Below, one piece after another: positions 1 to 5,580 of a stretch of DNA of 6,098 bases (positions within the stretch are counted from its first letter, which is position 1; each line of letters starts with the position of its first letter). The notes under the pieces are model-generated. The model saw nothing but the letters and a program-made list of their open reading frames with translations, ran no database searches and had not been told where the DNA came from. Position numbers and translations under genes: made by a program. The stretch is from Desulfobacterales bacterium (lineage in GTDB: Bacteria; Desulfobacterota; Desulfobacteria; Desulfobacterales; DAOWNP01), in contig JASFBI010000132.1 in the NCBI GenBank assembly GCA_030149595.1, positions 1 to 6,098 on the forward strand, written 5' to 3'.

Positions 1-506
1 TCCTGCAATTTACTTTTATAATCTCTGCTATATTCTACCATGCCTATGGATTTTATTGAAGATTTGAAATGATGGGTAATAACTGAAAATACTTTTTTAA
101 ATCCGCCATCTATATAGATGGCGGATATCATAGCTTCAAAAGTATCAGCAAGAATAGAGGTTTTTTTACTTCCTTTTGTCTGTATTTCACCCTTGCCCAA
201 AAAAATAAAAGAGCCAAGATCAATTTTGTTTGCTATTGAGGCAAGGCTGAACTCATTAACAAGATTTGCACGGTTTATGGAAAGATCTCCTTCGTTCATG
301 GAGGGATAATGCTCCATTAAAATCTGTCCAATAATAAGATTAAGAACAGCATCGCCTAAAAATTCCAGACGCTCATTGCTTGTAATATCTTCATCAAAGC
401 TTTCATTGACATACGATCTGTGATAAAGGGCGTTTTTCAGAAGATTTTTGTTTTTAAATTTATACAAAATATTTTTCTCAAGTATGGATATGTCGTTTTT
501 TTTCAT
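1..506 (-). CDS. rnc: Ribonuclease III, 3' end cut by window edge
   Basis: Double-strand-specific endoribonuclease that cuts rRNA precursors and structured mRNAs in the cytoplasm. Reading the minus strand from the ATG at 506-504 gives 168 residues before the window ends. The RNase III signature ERLEFLGDAVL lies at residues 45-55, and a second conserved block, ILADTFEAMISAIYIDGG, at 118-135. By comparison with E. coli RNase III the acidic catalytic and metal-binding residues are all present: E45, E48, D52, E72, D121 and E124. The visible end, RDYKSKLQ, is the usual entry to the C-terminal dsRNA-binding domain, which must lie beyond base 1. An in-frame TAA at 530-528 limits the N-terminus, and the ATG is the only ordinary start after it. 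No clear Shine-Dalgarno precedes it. The gene follows the PHP gene after a 100-bp gap and is probably co-transcribed with dksA. The identity is secure; only the 3' end is unseen. Confidence 0.95.
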   Translation of the reverse strand, partial: MKKNDISILEKNILYKFKNKNLLKNALYHRSYVNESFDEDITSNERLEFLGDAVLNLIIGQILMEHYPSMNEGDLSINRANLVNEFSLASIANKIDLGSFIFLGKGEIQTKGSKKTSILADTFEAMISAIYIDGGFKKVFSVITHHFKSSIKSIGMVEYSRDYKSKLQ

Positions 507-588
507 CTGTTTTTGTTTGCAAATATATTATCTGATAAATTTGTATTTAATTAGTCCAGCATTACAGGATATAAAAAATATGAAAATA

Positions 589-606
589 GTTTTCTTTGGG
601 GAAAAC
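589..606 (-). terminator. Small hairpin after the PHP gene, possible weak terminator or processing site
   Basis: Immediately after the TAA of the PHP gene the minus strand reads GTTTTC, a six-base loop CCCAAA, then GAAAAC: a perfect 6-bp inverted repeat. A T-rich but interrupted stretch follows (TATTTTCATATTTTTTA). The stem has only two G-C pairs, so it may attenuate rather than stop transcription into rnc, or act as an mRNA 3'-end stabiliser. Seen directly as a repeat; the function is inferred. Confidence 0.3.
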
Positions 607-1476
607 TTACAGGGACTGTTTTTTTTTTATGATGTGTTCATATACAGAATACGGGATACTAAGATCTCCCCTGCCTGTTCCCATTTTAATATCAGGTTTT
701 AATGAGCCATGAAAATCAGATCCTCCTGTGACAATAAGGTTGTATCTTTCAGCTATGCCAATGTAATAAGCAGTTTGTTGTTTATTATGTTCGGAGTAAT
801 AGACCTCTATTCCCATAAGTCCCATATCTTTAAGATGTTGTATAAGTTTTTCAAATAAAGCCTGATCTGTTATTTTTAACAGTCCTGGGTGAGCTAAAAC
901 AGAAACTCCTCCTGCACAGTGGATAGTACTTATGGCTTTTTTGCAATCAACCTTGTATTTTTCAATATAGGCAGGTCTGCCATTTGCGAGATATTTGTCG
1001 AAAGCGTCATTTATTGAATTTGTGAACCCTTTTTTAATCATCAAGGCTGCTATATGAGGCCGTCCTAACTGTCCGCTGCCTGAATTTTGACAAACTTCAT
1101 CCATGGAGAGATCAATCCCTATCTGGTTAAGTTTTTTTATAATTTTTGGGTTTCTCTCTTTTCTTGCTTTTTGAAGTTTGTCCAGTACTTTGCTTAAGGC
1201 TGTATGGTCTGTTTTTATGGCATAACCCAGAATGTGAAGACTTCCTGATTTGGCCAGAAAATCAGGAGGAGATGTGCTTATTTCAACTCCGGCAAGAAGT
1301 TTTACAGGAGATGGAATTTTACTTTGCATGAGTTCTTTTATACCATCTATGGAATCATGATCTGTTATGGAAATAACAGATAGATTTAAATGCTCAGCAA
1401 GTTTTAAAATTTCATGGGGACTCAATGTTCCGTCTGAGTTAGTGGAATGGATATGAAGGTCAATCTTTTTTTCCAT
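607..1476 (-). CDS. PHP-domain phosphoesterase, YciV/RNase AM (3',5'-nucleoside bisphosphate phosphatase) family
   Basis: Metal-dependent phosphoesterase of the PHP superfamily, 289 residues from the ATG. Visible PHP motifs, in order: DLHIHSTNSDGT (residues 6-17; H8, H10, D15), ITDHDS (37-42; H40), AGVEIS (62-67; E65), GRPHIA (138-143), LAHPG (195-199), GIEVYYSEH (223-231) and GGSDFHG (251-257; D254, H256). This set is typical of the YciV/TrpH group. Characterised members hydrolyse 3',5'-nucleoside bisphosphates such as pAp, and E. coli YciV (RNase AM) acts as a 5'-3' exonuclease in rRNA 5'-end maturation. Which activity dominates here cannot be read from the sequence. I chose the ATG at 1476-1474, one base after the dksA stop (TAATATG), which suggests translational coupling. 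A TTG at 1488-1486, overlapping dksA, would add four residues; neither start has a convincing ribosome-binding site. It sits between dksA and rnc. The family is near certain, the substrate only likely. Confidence 0.92.
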   Translation of the reverse strand: MEKKIDLHIHSTNSDGTLSPHEILKLAEHLNLSVISITDHDSIDGIKELMQSKIPSPVKLLAGVEISTSPPDFLAKSGSLHILGYAIKTDHTALSKVLDKLQKARKERNPKIIKKLNQIGIDLSMDEVCQNSGSGQLGRPHIAALMIKKGFTNSINDAFDKYLANGRPAYIEKYKVDCKKAISTIHCAGGVSVLAHPGLLKITDQALFEKLIQHLKDMGLMGIEVYYSEHNKQQTAYYIGIAERYNLIVTGGSDFHGSLKPDIKMGTGRGDLSIPYSVYEHIIKKKQSL

Positions 1477-1477
1477 A

Positions 1478-1840
1478 TTAAATGCCAAGCGCTTTTTCTA
1501 AAGCCTCTTCTTTTGTCTTACAAAGAATACACTGGGTAGTAACTGGCCTTGCTTTTAACCTTTCTATGGAGATATCTTCTTCGCATGATTCACATATCCC
1601 AAATGTATTATTTTCAATCCGTGCAAGAGCTTTTTTGATTTTTTTAATAAGTTTGTGTTCTCTGTCCCTGATTCTAAGCATAAAGTTACGATTTTCTTCA
1701 TGGGAAGCTCTGTCTGTGGGATCAGGAAAATTTTCTTTAACAAGAACCATTCCGGAAACAGTATCATCTGCCTGATCAAGAAGATCACTGAGTCGTTTTG
1801 TAAGAAGCTTCTTAAAATATTGTATATCGTCCTTGTTCAT
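1478..1840 (-). CDS. dksA: DksA/TraR-family RNA polymerase-binding transcription factor
   Basis: DksA inserts a coiled coil into the RNA polymerase secondary channel and, with ppGpp, lowers rRNA promoter activity and activates amino-acid biosynthesis promoters. The 120-residue product aligns end to end with the C-terminal four fifths of E. coli DksA (151 residues) and lacks only part of the N-terminal extension. The coiled-coil tip NFPDPTDRAS (37-46) keeps both acidic residues, D40 and D43, matching D71 and D74 of E. coli. The conserved helix LRIRDREHKLIKKIKKAL follows at 55-72. A four-cysteine zinc finger is complete: C83-x2-C86-x17-C104-x2-C107. The glycine usual after the second cysteine is a glutamate here. 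The ATG at 1840-1838 has AAAAGGG nine bases upstream. It is first in the unit dksA-PHP gene-rnc and has its own promoter at 1899-1927. All tip and zinc residues are intact, so a working DksA rather than a TraR-like remnant is expected. Confidence 0.95.
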   Translation of the reverse strand: MNKDDIQYFKKLLTKRLSDLLDQADDTVSGMVLVKENFPDPTDRASHEENRNFMLRIRDREHKLIKKIKKALARIENNTFGICESCEEDISIERLKARPVTTQCILCKTKEEALEKALGI

Positions 1841-2145
1841 ACTGAAAAACCCTTTTCATCTATATGTATTATTAATAAACGTATACTATCAAAATAATAA
1901 TATAACAATAGAAATACTTTGTGTAAAGGTTAAAATATTAATTTCATCCTTGTTTTTTTGTATTGCAATAGAGGTTTTAAACCCGTTGAAAATGGGTAAA
2001 GGTTTTTTATTGTGTGTTAAATTAAATAAGAGGGACACAACAAATAACAGGAACGCAGGTTGTTACGGAATGAAAATTTCTTCAAGTTCAAGGCAAAAAT
2101 TGGACAAAGTACTGTTTTGTAAGAGCCTGTGCAGTTCTTAATCTG
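1841..2145 (-). other. Intergenic region of about 305 bp without a credible gene
   Basis: This is the largest gap in the window, between the metallo-hydrolase stop and dksA. The left part (1841-1930) is very AT-rich and holds the dksA ribosome-binding site, leader and predicted promoter. The right part (about 2030-2145) has a visibly more mixed base composition, including the stretch at 2081-2099 (ATTTCTTCAAGTTCAAGGC), and no minus-strand ATG reading frame. A plus-strand frame of 102 codons spans the gap but has no ribosome-binding site, no family resemblance, and begins inside dksA. Weak hairpins exist (ACCC 1981-1984 with GGGT 1994-1997), but none is a convincing terminator. The right part may be a remnant of a dispersed intergenic repeat, which is only a suspicion. 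Confidence 0.6.
1899..1927 (-). promoter_or_regulatory. Predicted sigma-70-type promoter of the dksA unit
   Basis: On the minus strand TTTACA (1927-1922; five of six matches to TTGACA) is followed, after exactly 17 bases, by TATATT (1904-1899; five of six matches to TATAAT). Transcription would start near 1892, giving a leader of about 50 bases before the dksA ATG. The surroundings are very AT-rich, which raises the chance of random matches. The ideal spacing and the position upstream of the first gene of a unit support it. Confidence 0.55.
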
Positions 2146-3105
2146 TTATTTAATGAGAAAATATAATTTGTTTAACTTTTTAATTTTTTTCTCTTTTATC
2201 AATTTTTGCAAATGACTCTCAACCATTGGAGTACCTGGGAAAAACTGGAGAAGTGGAAAATCAAACAAAATCTCATTCAATTCATGGAATGTTTTTTTGC
2301 CTGATTTAAGTGCTTTTATAATAAGATGCTCTCTTTTGTTAATTTTTGCCCGTGTGTCATGAATAATTTTTTTAGAATTTTTTATAACATCCCCATGGGA
2401 TGGTAATGTTATATCAATATCTAAGGCTTCCAATTTTTGAAGGCTTTCAAAAAAAGCTGTTAACCCACCAGAGGAAGGTGCATACCATGGAATAATTTCT
2501 CCGAGGATATCTCCTGCAAGGAGTAGTTTTTTATCAGTATCAAAAAGAGAGATATGGCCAGGTGCATGGCCAGGAGTGTGAATGACATTAAAATTATATC
2601 TGCCTATGTTTATTATATCATTTTCTTTTACAGTTTTATTGATTTTTACACGGCACATGGGGCAGTTAACCATTTCAAAATAGCTAAGAATGTCAAAGCC
2701 ATTACCATCTGTATTCCCTTTTTCCTTGTTTTTTTCGTTGCATAGGGGGATATCAAAAGAAAAATTCAGGTCAGAGGGAGAGTTGGTATAATGTATATCG
2801 TGTTCATGAAGTATTATCTGTTCAGGGTTAAGATAAGGGAAGAGTGTTTTGATTCCACCGATATGATCTGGATGAGCATGGGAAAGTACTATTTTTTTAA
2901 CAGGCAGAGTGTCCCACCCCAGAGATTTTAAAGAAGATAAAATCCTTTCAACAGAAGAGTCGCAGCTGCAACCTATATCAAAAAAGCTAATGCCGTCTTT
3001 ATCTCTGATAAAATAAACATTAGCAGGGTTAGGCCATTTTGCACTTGGCGGCTTGATCATTTTCAGATCGTGACTTATAGAAACAATTTCCTTTGAATTA
3101 TTCAC
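2146..3105 (-). CDS. Metallo-beta-lactamase-fold hydrolase with C-terminal winged helix (LACTB2-like)
   Basis: Binuclear-metal hydrolase of unassigned substrate, 319 residues, probably cytoplasmic since no signal peptide is visible. The family motif HAHPDH is at 76-81 (H76, H78, D80, H81). The other expected metal ligands are H180 in HTPGHAPGH, D199 in LLLAGDIL and H237 in LPSHGDV. The C-terminus from about residue 250 (REHLIIKALKSGKKTFHELN, then VESHLQKLIKEKKIKKL) resembles the winged-helix extension of LACTB2-type proteins, some of which are RNA or thioester hydrolases. An insertion at roughly 110-165 carries CPMC (148-151) before the second ligand block. The start is GTG at 3105-3103, supported by AGAGG seven bases upstream inside the run AGAGGGGGGAGA; the next ATG would be residue 16. 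It lies 126 bp after fabD and before a long gap. Glyoxalase II is less likely because of the winged helix. Fold certain, reaction unknown. Confidence 0.85.
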   Translation of the reverse strand: MNNSKEIVSISHDLKMIKPPSAKWPNPANVYFIRDKDGISFFDIGCSCDSSVERILSSLKSLGWDTLPVKKIVLSHAHPDHIGGIKTLFPYLNPEQIILHEHDIHYTNSPSDLNFSFDIPLCNEKNKEKGNTDGNGFDILSYFEMVNCPMCRVKINKTVKENDIINIGRYNFNVIHTPGHAPGHISLFDTDKKLLLAGDILGEIIPWYAPSSGGLTAFFESLQKLEALDIDITLPSHGDVIKNSKKIIHDTRAKINKREHLIIKALKSGKKTFHELNEILFDFPLLQFFPGTPMVESHLQKLIKEKKIKKLNKLYFLIK

Positions 3106-3120
3106 TCTCCCCCCTCTTTA
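3106..3120 (-). promoter_or_regulatory. Strong G-rich ribosome-binding site deciding a GTG start
   Basis: The minus strand reads TAAAGAGGGGGGAGA directly before the GTG of the metallo-hydrolase gene. AGAGG lies seven bases from the start codon, a good Shine-Dalgarno distance, and the site decides in favour of GTG over the ATG at codon 16. Confidence 0.6.
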
Positions 3121-3154
3121 TAATTTTTTTGGACTAATAGAAAACAACTTTTAT

Positions 3155-3188
3155 ATGAAAGAACGTAAAATTAATACGTATCTTTCAT
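3155..3188. repeat. Near-perfect inverted repeat between fabD and the metallo-hydrolase gene
   Basis: On the plus strand, ATGAAAGAACGT (3155-3166) is followed by a nine-base AT-only spacer and then ACGTATCTTTCAT (3176-3188). The arms pair over seven outer and four inner bases plus one A-T pair, with a single-base bulge. As RNA from the minus strand this gives a stem of about 12 pairs. No uninterrupted T run follows on either strand, so it is not a standard intrinsic terminator. It could be an operator, a processing site or an mRNA stabiliser. The structure is seen directly; the function is open. Confidence 0.5.
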
Positions 3189-3231
3189 GATTTGTTGCGG
3201 ACAAGCCTTGGTGAAAAATTTTTGATCGGTT

Positions 3232-4170
3232 TCATGGCCGCTGCTGAAACTCTTTAAAGCTTTGTGCAGTATTGAGATTAATGATTTTATAAGGATAGTT
3301 TTTTGGAATAATTTTTTTAATTAAACCTGTTAATACTTTACCCGGGCCAATTTCAATAAAAACTTCAACTTTTTTTTCTATAAGTTTTAATATTGAATCG
3401 TGCCATTTAACAGGGCTGATTAGCTGTGTTTTCATTAACCCTTTAATTTTATCAGGGTTATTTTCAATATCACCTGAAACATTAAAAACTATGCTTTTAT
3501 CCGGCTCCTTGAATTCAACAGAATCCAGATTTTTTGCAAAGTCAGATGCAGCCTGATTCATAAGGTGGCTATGCCATGCTCCGCTTACCTTTAAAGGAAT
3601 GGCTCTGGCTCCGTTTTTTTTGGCAAGTTCAGATACTTTTTTAACTTTATCGGGTTGACCGGTGATTACAATTTGTGTTTCTGTATTGTGGTTTGCAACG
3701 GAAACACTTTGTTTTTCAGGATCAATCTCTTCCACAAGATTATTAACAATATCTATGGGAAGGCCTATTACTGCATGCATTGTTCCTTTGTTTTTTTTTG
3801 AATCCCGCTCCATGAGTTTTCCTCTGTTAAAAACAAGGTTTAGCGTATCTCCTATGGAGATTATATTTGCGGCGTAAAGTGCAGTGTATTCGCCAAGGCT
3901 GTGGCCTGTTGCGTAATCTGCTTTTAGGCCATTTCTTTTCAGTATTTCAAAGCAGGCAATATTTACAGTAGTGAGAATCGGTTGAAGATTTATTGTGCTG
4001 GTTAATTCCTTTATGGGTCCTTTAAAACAGAGTTCTGAAATATTTATATTGGTAATATTTTCGGCTAAATCAAAAAGATTTTTTACATAATCATATTCCT
4101 GATACAGGTCAAGTCCCATGCCAACAGATTGAGAGCCCTGGCCTGGGAAAAGAAGTGCTGTTTTTTTCAA
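3232..4170 (-). CDS. fabD: Malonyl-CoA:acyl carrier protein transacylase
   Basis: Transfers malonyl from CoA to the phosphopantetheine of acyl carrier protein, supplying the extender unit for type II fatty acid synthesis in the cytoplasm. Its 312 residues match the usual length of about 310. The N-terminal FPGQGSQ block (8-14, oxyanion-hole Q11), the nucleophile elbow GHSLGEYTA (89-97, S91), malonate-binding R116 in FNRGKLM and catalytic H200 in GAWHSHLM are all present. A C-terminal EIGPGKVLTGLIKK block follows. The start is TTG at 4170-4168. It is preferred because AAGGGGG lies just upstream at suitable spacing and the product begins MKKTALLFPGQG as family members do; no in-frame ATG is nearby. 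The gene lies 83 bp after hemA and is not embedded in a fabH-fabG-acpP-fabF cluster within the window. Identity is secure. Confidence 0.96.
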   Translation of the reverse strand: MKKTALLFPGQGSQSVGMGLDLYQEYDYVKNLFDLAENITNINISELCFKGPIKELTSTINLQPILTTVNIACFEILKRNGLKADYATGHSLGEYTALYAANIISIGDTLNLVFNRGKLMERDSKKNKGTMHAVIGLPIDIVNNLVEEIDPEKQSVSVANHNTETQIVITGQPDKVKKVSELAKKNGARAIPLKVSGAWHSHLMNQAASDFAKNLDSVEFKEPDKSIVFNVSGDIENNPDKIKGLMKTQLISPVKWHDSILKLIEKKVEVFIEIGPGKVLTGLIKKIIPKNYPYKIINLNTAQSFKEFQQRP

Positions 4171-4173
4171 TAT

Positions 4174-4182
4174 AACCCCCTT
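4174..4182 (-). promoter_or_regulatory. Ribosome-binding site deciding the TTG start of fabD
   Basis: The minus strand reads AAGGGGGTTATATTG, so an AAGGGGG Shine-Dalgarno stands about five bases before the TTG. With no in-frame ATG nearby, it fixes the fabD start at a rare codon, which may limit translation. Confidence 0.6.
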
Positions 4183-4253
4183 GATGATTAGTAGTTTTAA
4201 GAAAGAGGAGATAACAGAAAGGCATCTTTCTTTATGTTTTATAAACTGTACTT

Positions 4254-5525
4254 TTAAGCATTTTCTATATTAAATATTTTTTTTGTAATATCAATGTATT
4301 TTGTCTTATCCTGACTACATTCATTACTTTTTAAAAAAAGCATTGGATCATGTGTTATTTTGTTTACTATGGAGTGTGTCATTTTGTATAAGGATTTGCG
4401 ATCATTATCTGACAGATGTTGTAAGCTTTTAAGAGTTTTGTTTACTTCTGTGTTTGTGATATTTTCTATTTTTTCCCTAAGAGCTTTTATGGTTGGAACT
4501 GTATCTAAATTTTCGTACCATGTGTTAAAATTAATAACACTTTGTTCAACAATTCGTTCGCCTTTTACAGCTTCTTTTTTGCGTTCATAGAGATTATTGT
4601 CAATAACACCCTTTAAATCATCAATATCATAAACATATGAATTATTAATTCTGTTGATCATTGGATCAATATCCCTTGGCATGGCAATATCTATAAAAAA
4701 AAGAGGCCGGTTTTTTCTGTTGCGCATTATGCTTTTTACAAACTGTTTTGTAATAATGTAGTTAGAAGCACCTGTGGAGCTGATTATTATGTCAACATGT
4801 TCCAGTGTTTTTCCTATCTCTTTAAAATCTATGGCTGTTCCGTTAAAAGTTTTGGCAAGCATAACCCCCCGTTTAAAGGTGCGGTTTGCTACAAAAATAT
4901 TTTCTGCTTTATGTCGTATCAGATGCTCTACAGCAAGCTCTGCCATTTCACCGGCTCCTATAAGCAGTACTTTTTTCCCATTTAAGCTGCCAAAAATTTT
5001 TCGGGCAAGTTCAATTGCAGCATAGCTGATGGAAACAGCACATCCTCCTATTCCGGTTTCACTGCGTATTTTTTTTGCAACAAAAAAAGATCTGTGAAGC
5101 AGACGATTTAAGATTACCCCTGCTGTTTTTTGTATGGTGGCTGTCTTAAAAGCATTTTTAAGCTGTCCGAGTATTTGTGGCTCTCCAACTATCATTGAAT
5201 CAAGGCTTGAAGCTACCCTGAAAATGTGTTTTATAGCCAGTTCATTTTTGTGAATATATAAAAAATTGGTAAATTTATCAGAAGAGATATTTTTAAAATT
5301 TTCAAGAAAGTTTTTAGCACTATTAACAGCCTGTTTTATGTTGCTGGTAGTCATAAGTATTTCCATTCTATTGCAGGTTGAAATAAGAATGACTTCTTCA
5401 ATGTGTTCTAAGCTGTGCAGGATCTTTATTGCTTCATATATTTCACTGTCTGAAAAAGCAAAGCATTCCCTTAGAGCAATTGGTGCTGTATTATGATTTA
5501 ATCCGATTAAGGCTATTTTGAGCAT
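4254..5525 (-). CDS. hemA: Glutamyl-tRNA reductase
   Basis: Reduces glutamyl-tRNA(Glu) with NADPH to glutamate-1-semialdehyde, the committed step of the C5 route to haem, sirohaem and cobalamin. The product has 423 residues, a normal length. The N-terminal catalytic domain starts MLKIALIGLNHNTAPIALRE and holds the nucleophile C51 in ISTCNRMEI (48-56), then H100 in KHIFRVASSLDSMIVGEPQILGQ. The NADPH-binding domain shows LLIGAGEMAELA (187-198) and VANRT (212-216), with DIAMPRDIDP at 279-288. The helical dimerisation region fills the C-terminus. The ATG at 5525-5523 is the natural start by family comparison, but the bases before it (TTTATTAATTAAT) contain no Shine-Dalgarno, so translation may be weak, coupled or leaderless. 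The upstream neighbour is ccsA, 53 bp away, a sensible pairing of haem supply with cytochrome c maturation. Confidence 0.97.
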   Translation of the reverse strand: MLKIALIGLNHNTAPIALRECFAFSDSEIYEAIKILHSLEHIEEVILISTCNRMEILMTTSNIKQAVNSAKNFLENFKNISSDKFTNFLYIHKNELAIKHIFRVASSLDSMIVGEPQILGQLKNAFKTATIQKTAGVILNRLLHRSFFVAKKIRSETGIGGCAVSISYAAIELARKIFGSLNGKKVLLIGAGEMAELAVEHLIRHKAENIFVANRTFKRGVMLAKTFNGTAIDFKEIGKTLEHVDIIISSTGASNYIITKQFVKSIMRNRKNRPLFFIDIAMPRDIDPMINRINNSYVYDIDDLKGVIDNNLYERKKEAVKGERIVEQSVINFNTWYENLDTVPTIKALREKIENITNTEVNKTLKSLQHLSDNDRKSLYKMTHSIVNKITHDPMLFLKSNECSQDKTKYIDITKKIFNIENA

Positions 5526-5553
5526 ATTAATTAATAAATAAGTAAAATTTATT

Positions 5554-5580
5554 AAAGAAAAAACGTATGTTTTTTTCTTT
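5554..5580 (-). terminator. AT-only hairpin between ccsA and hemA, possible terminator or attenuator
   Basis: On the plus strand AAAGAAAAAAC is followed by GTAT and then GTTTTTTTCTTT, a near-perfect inverted repeat with one bulged base. On the minus strand it starts at the ccsA stop codon and ends in TTTTTTCTTTAATAAA. Because the stem is almost free of G-C pairs it would be weak, but the U-rich descending arm resembles the tail of an intrinsic terminator. Repeat seen directly; role uncertain. Confidence 0.3.

Noticed and set aside
525..560. Possible separate rnc promoter with GATAAT as the -10 element
   Set aside because: GATAAT is present on the minus strand at 532-527, but no -35 hexamer stands at 16-18 bases; in such AT-rich DNA a lone -10 match is not evidence.
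1981..2010. ACCC/GGGT hairpin with a following T run on the plus strand
   Set aside because: The stem is four bases with a nine-base loop; no plus-strand gene ends here, and on the minus strand it is about 150 bases past the hydrolase stop.
1833..2141. Plus-strand frame of 102 codons across the long gap
   Set aside because: It begins inside dksA, lacks a ribosome-binding site, resembles no known family and shows low-complexity hydrophobic then serine-rich sequence typical of translated AT-rich noise.
4201..4232. Hairpin AGAAAG-GCAT-CTTTCT between hemA and fabD as a terminator
   Set aside because: The stem is only six bases, mostly A-T, with no T run after it on the minus strand; no support for termination beyond chance.
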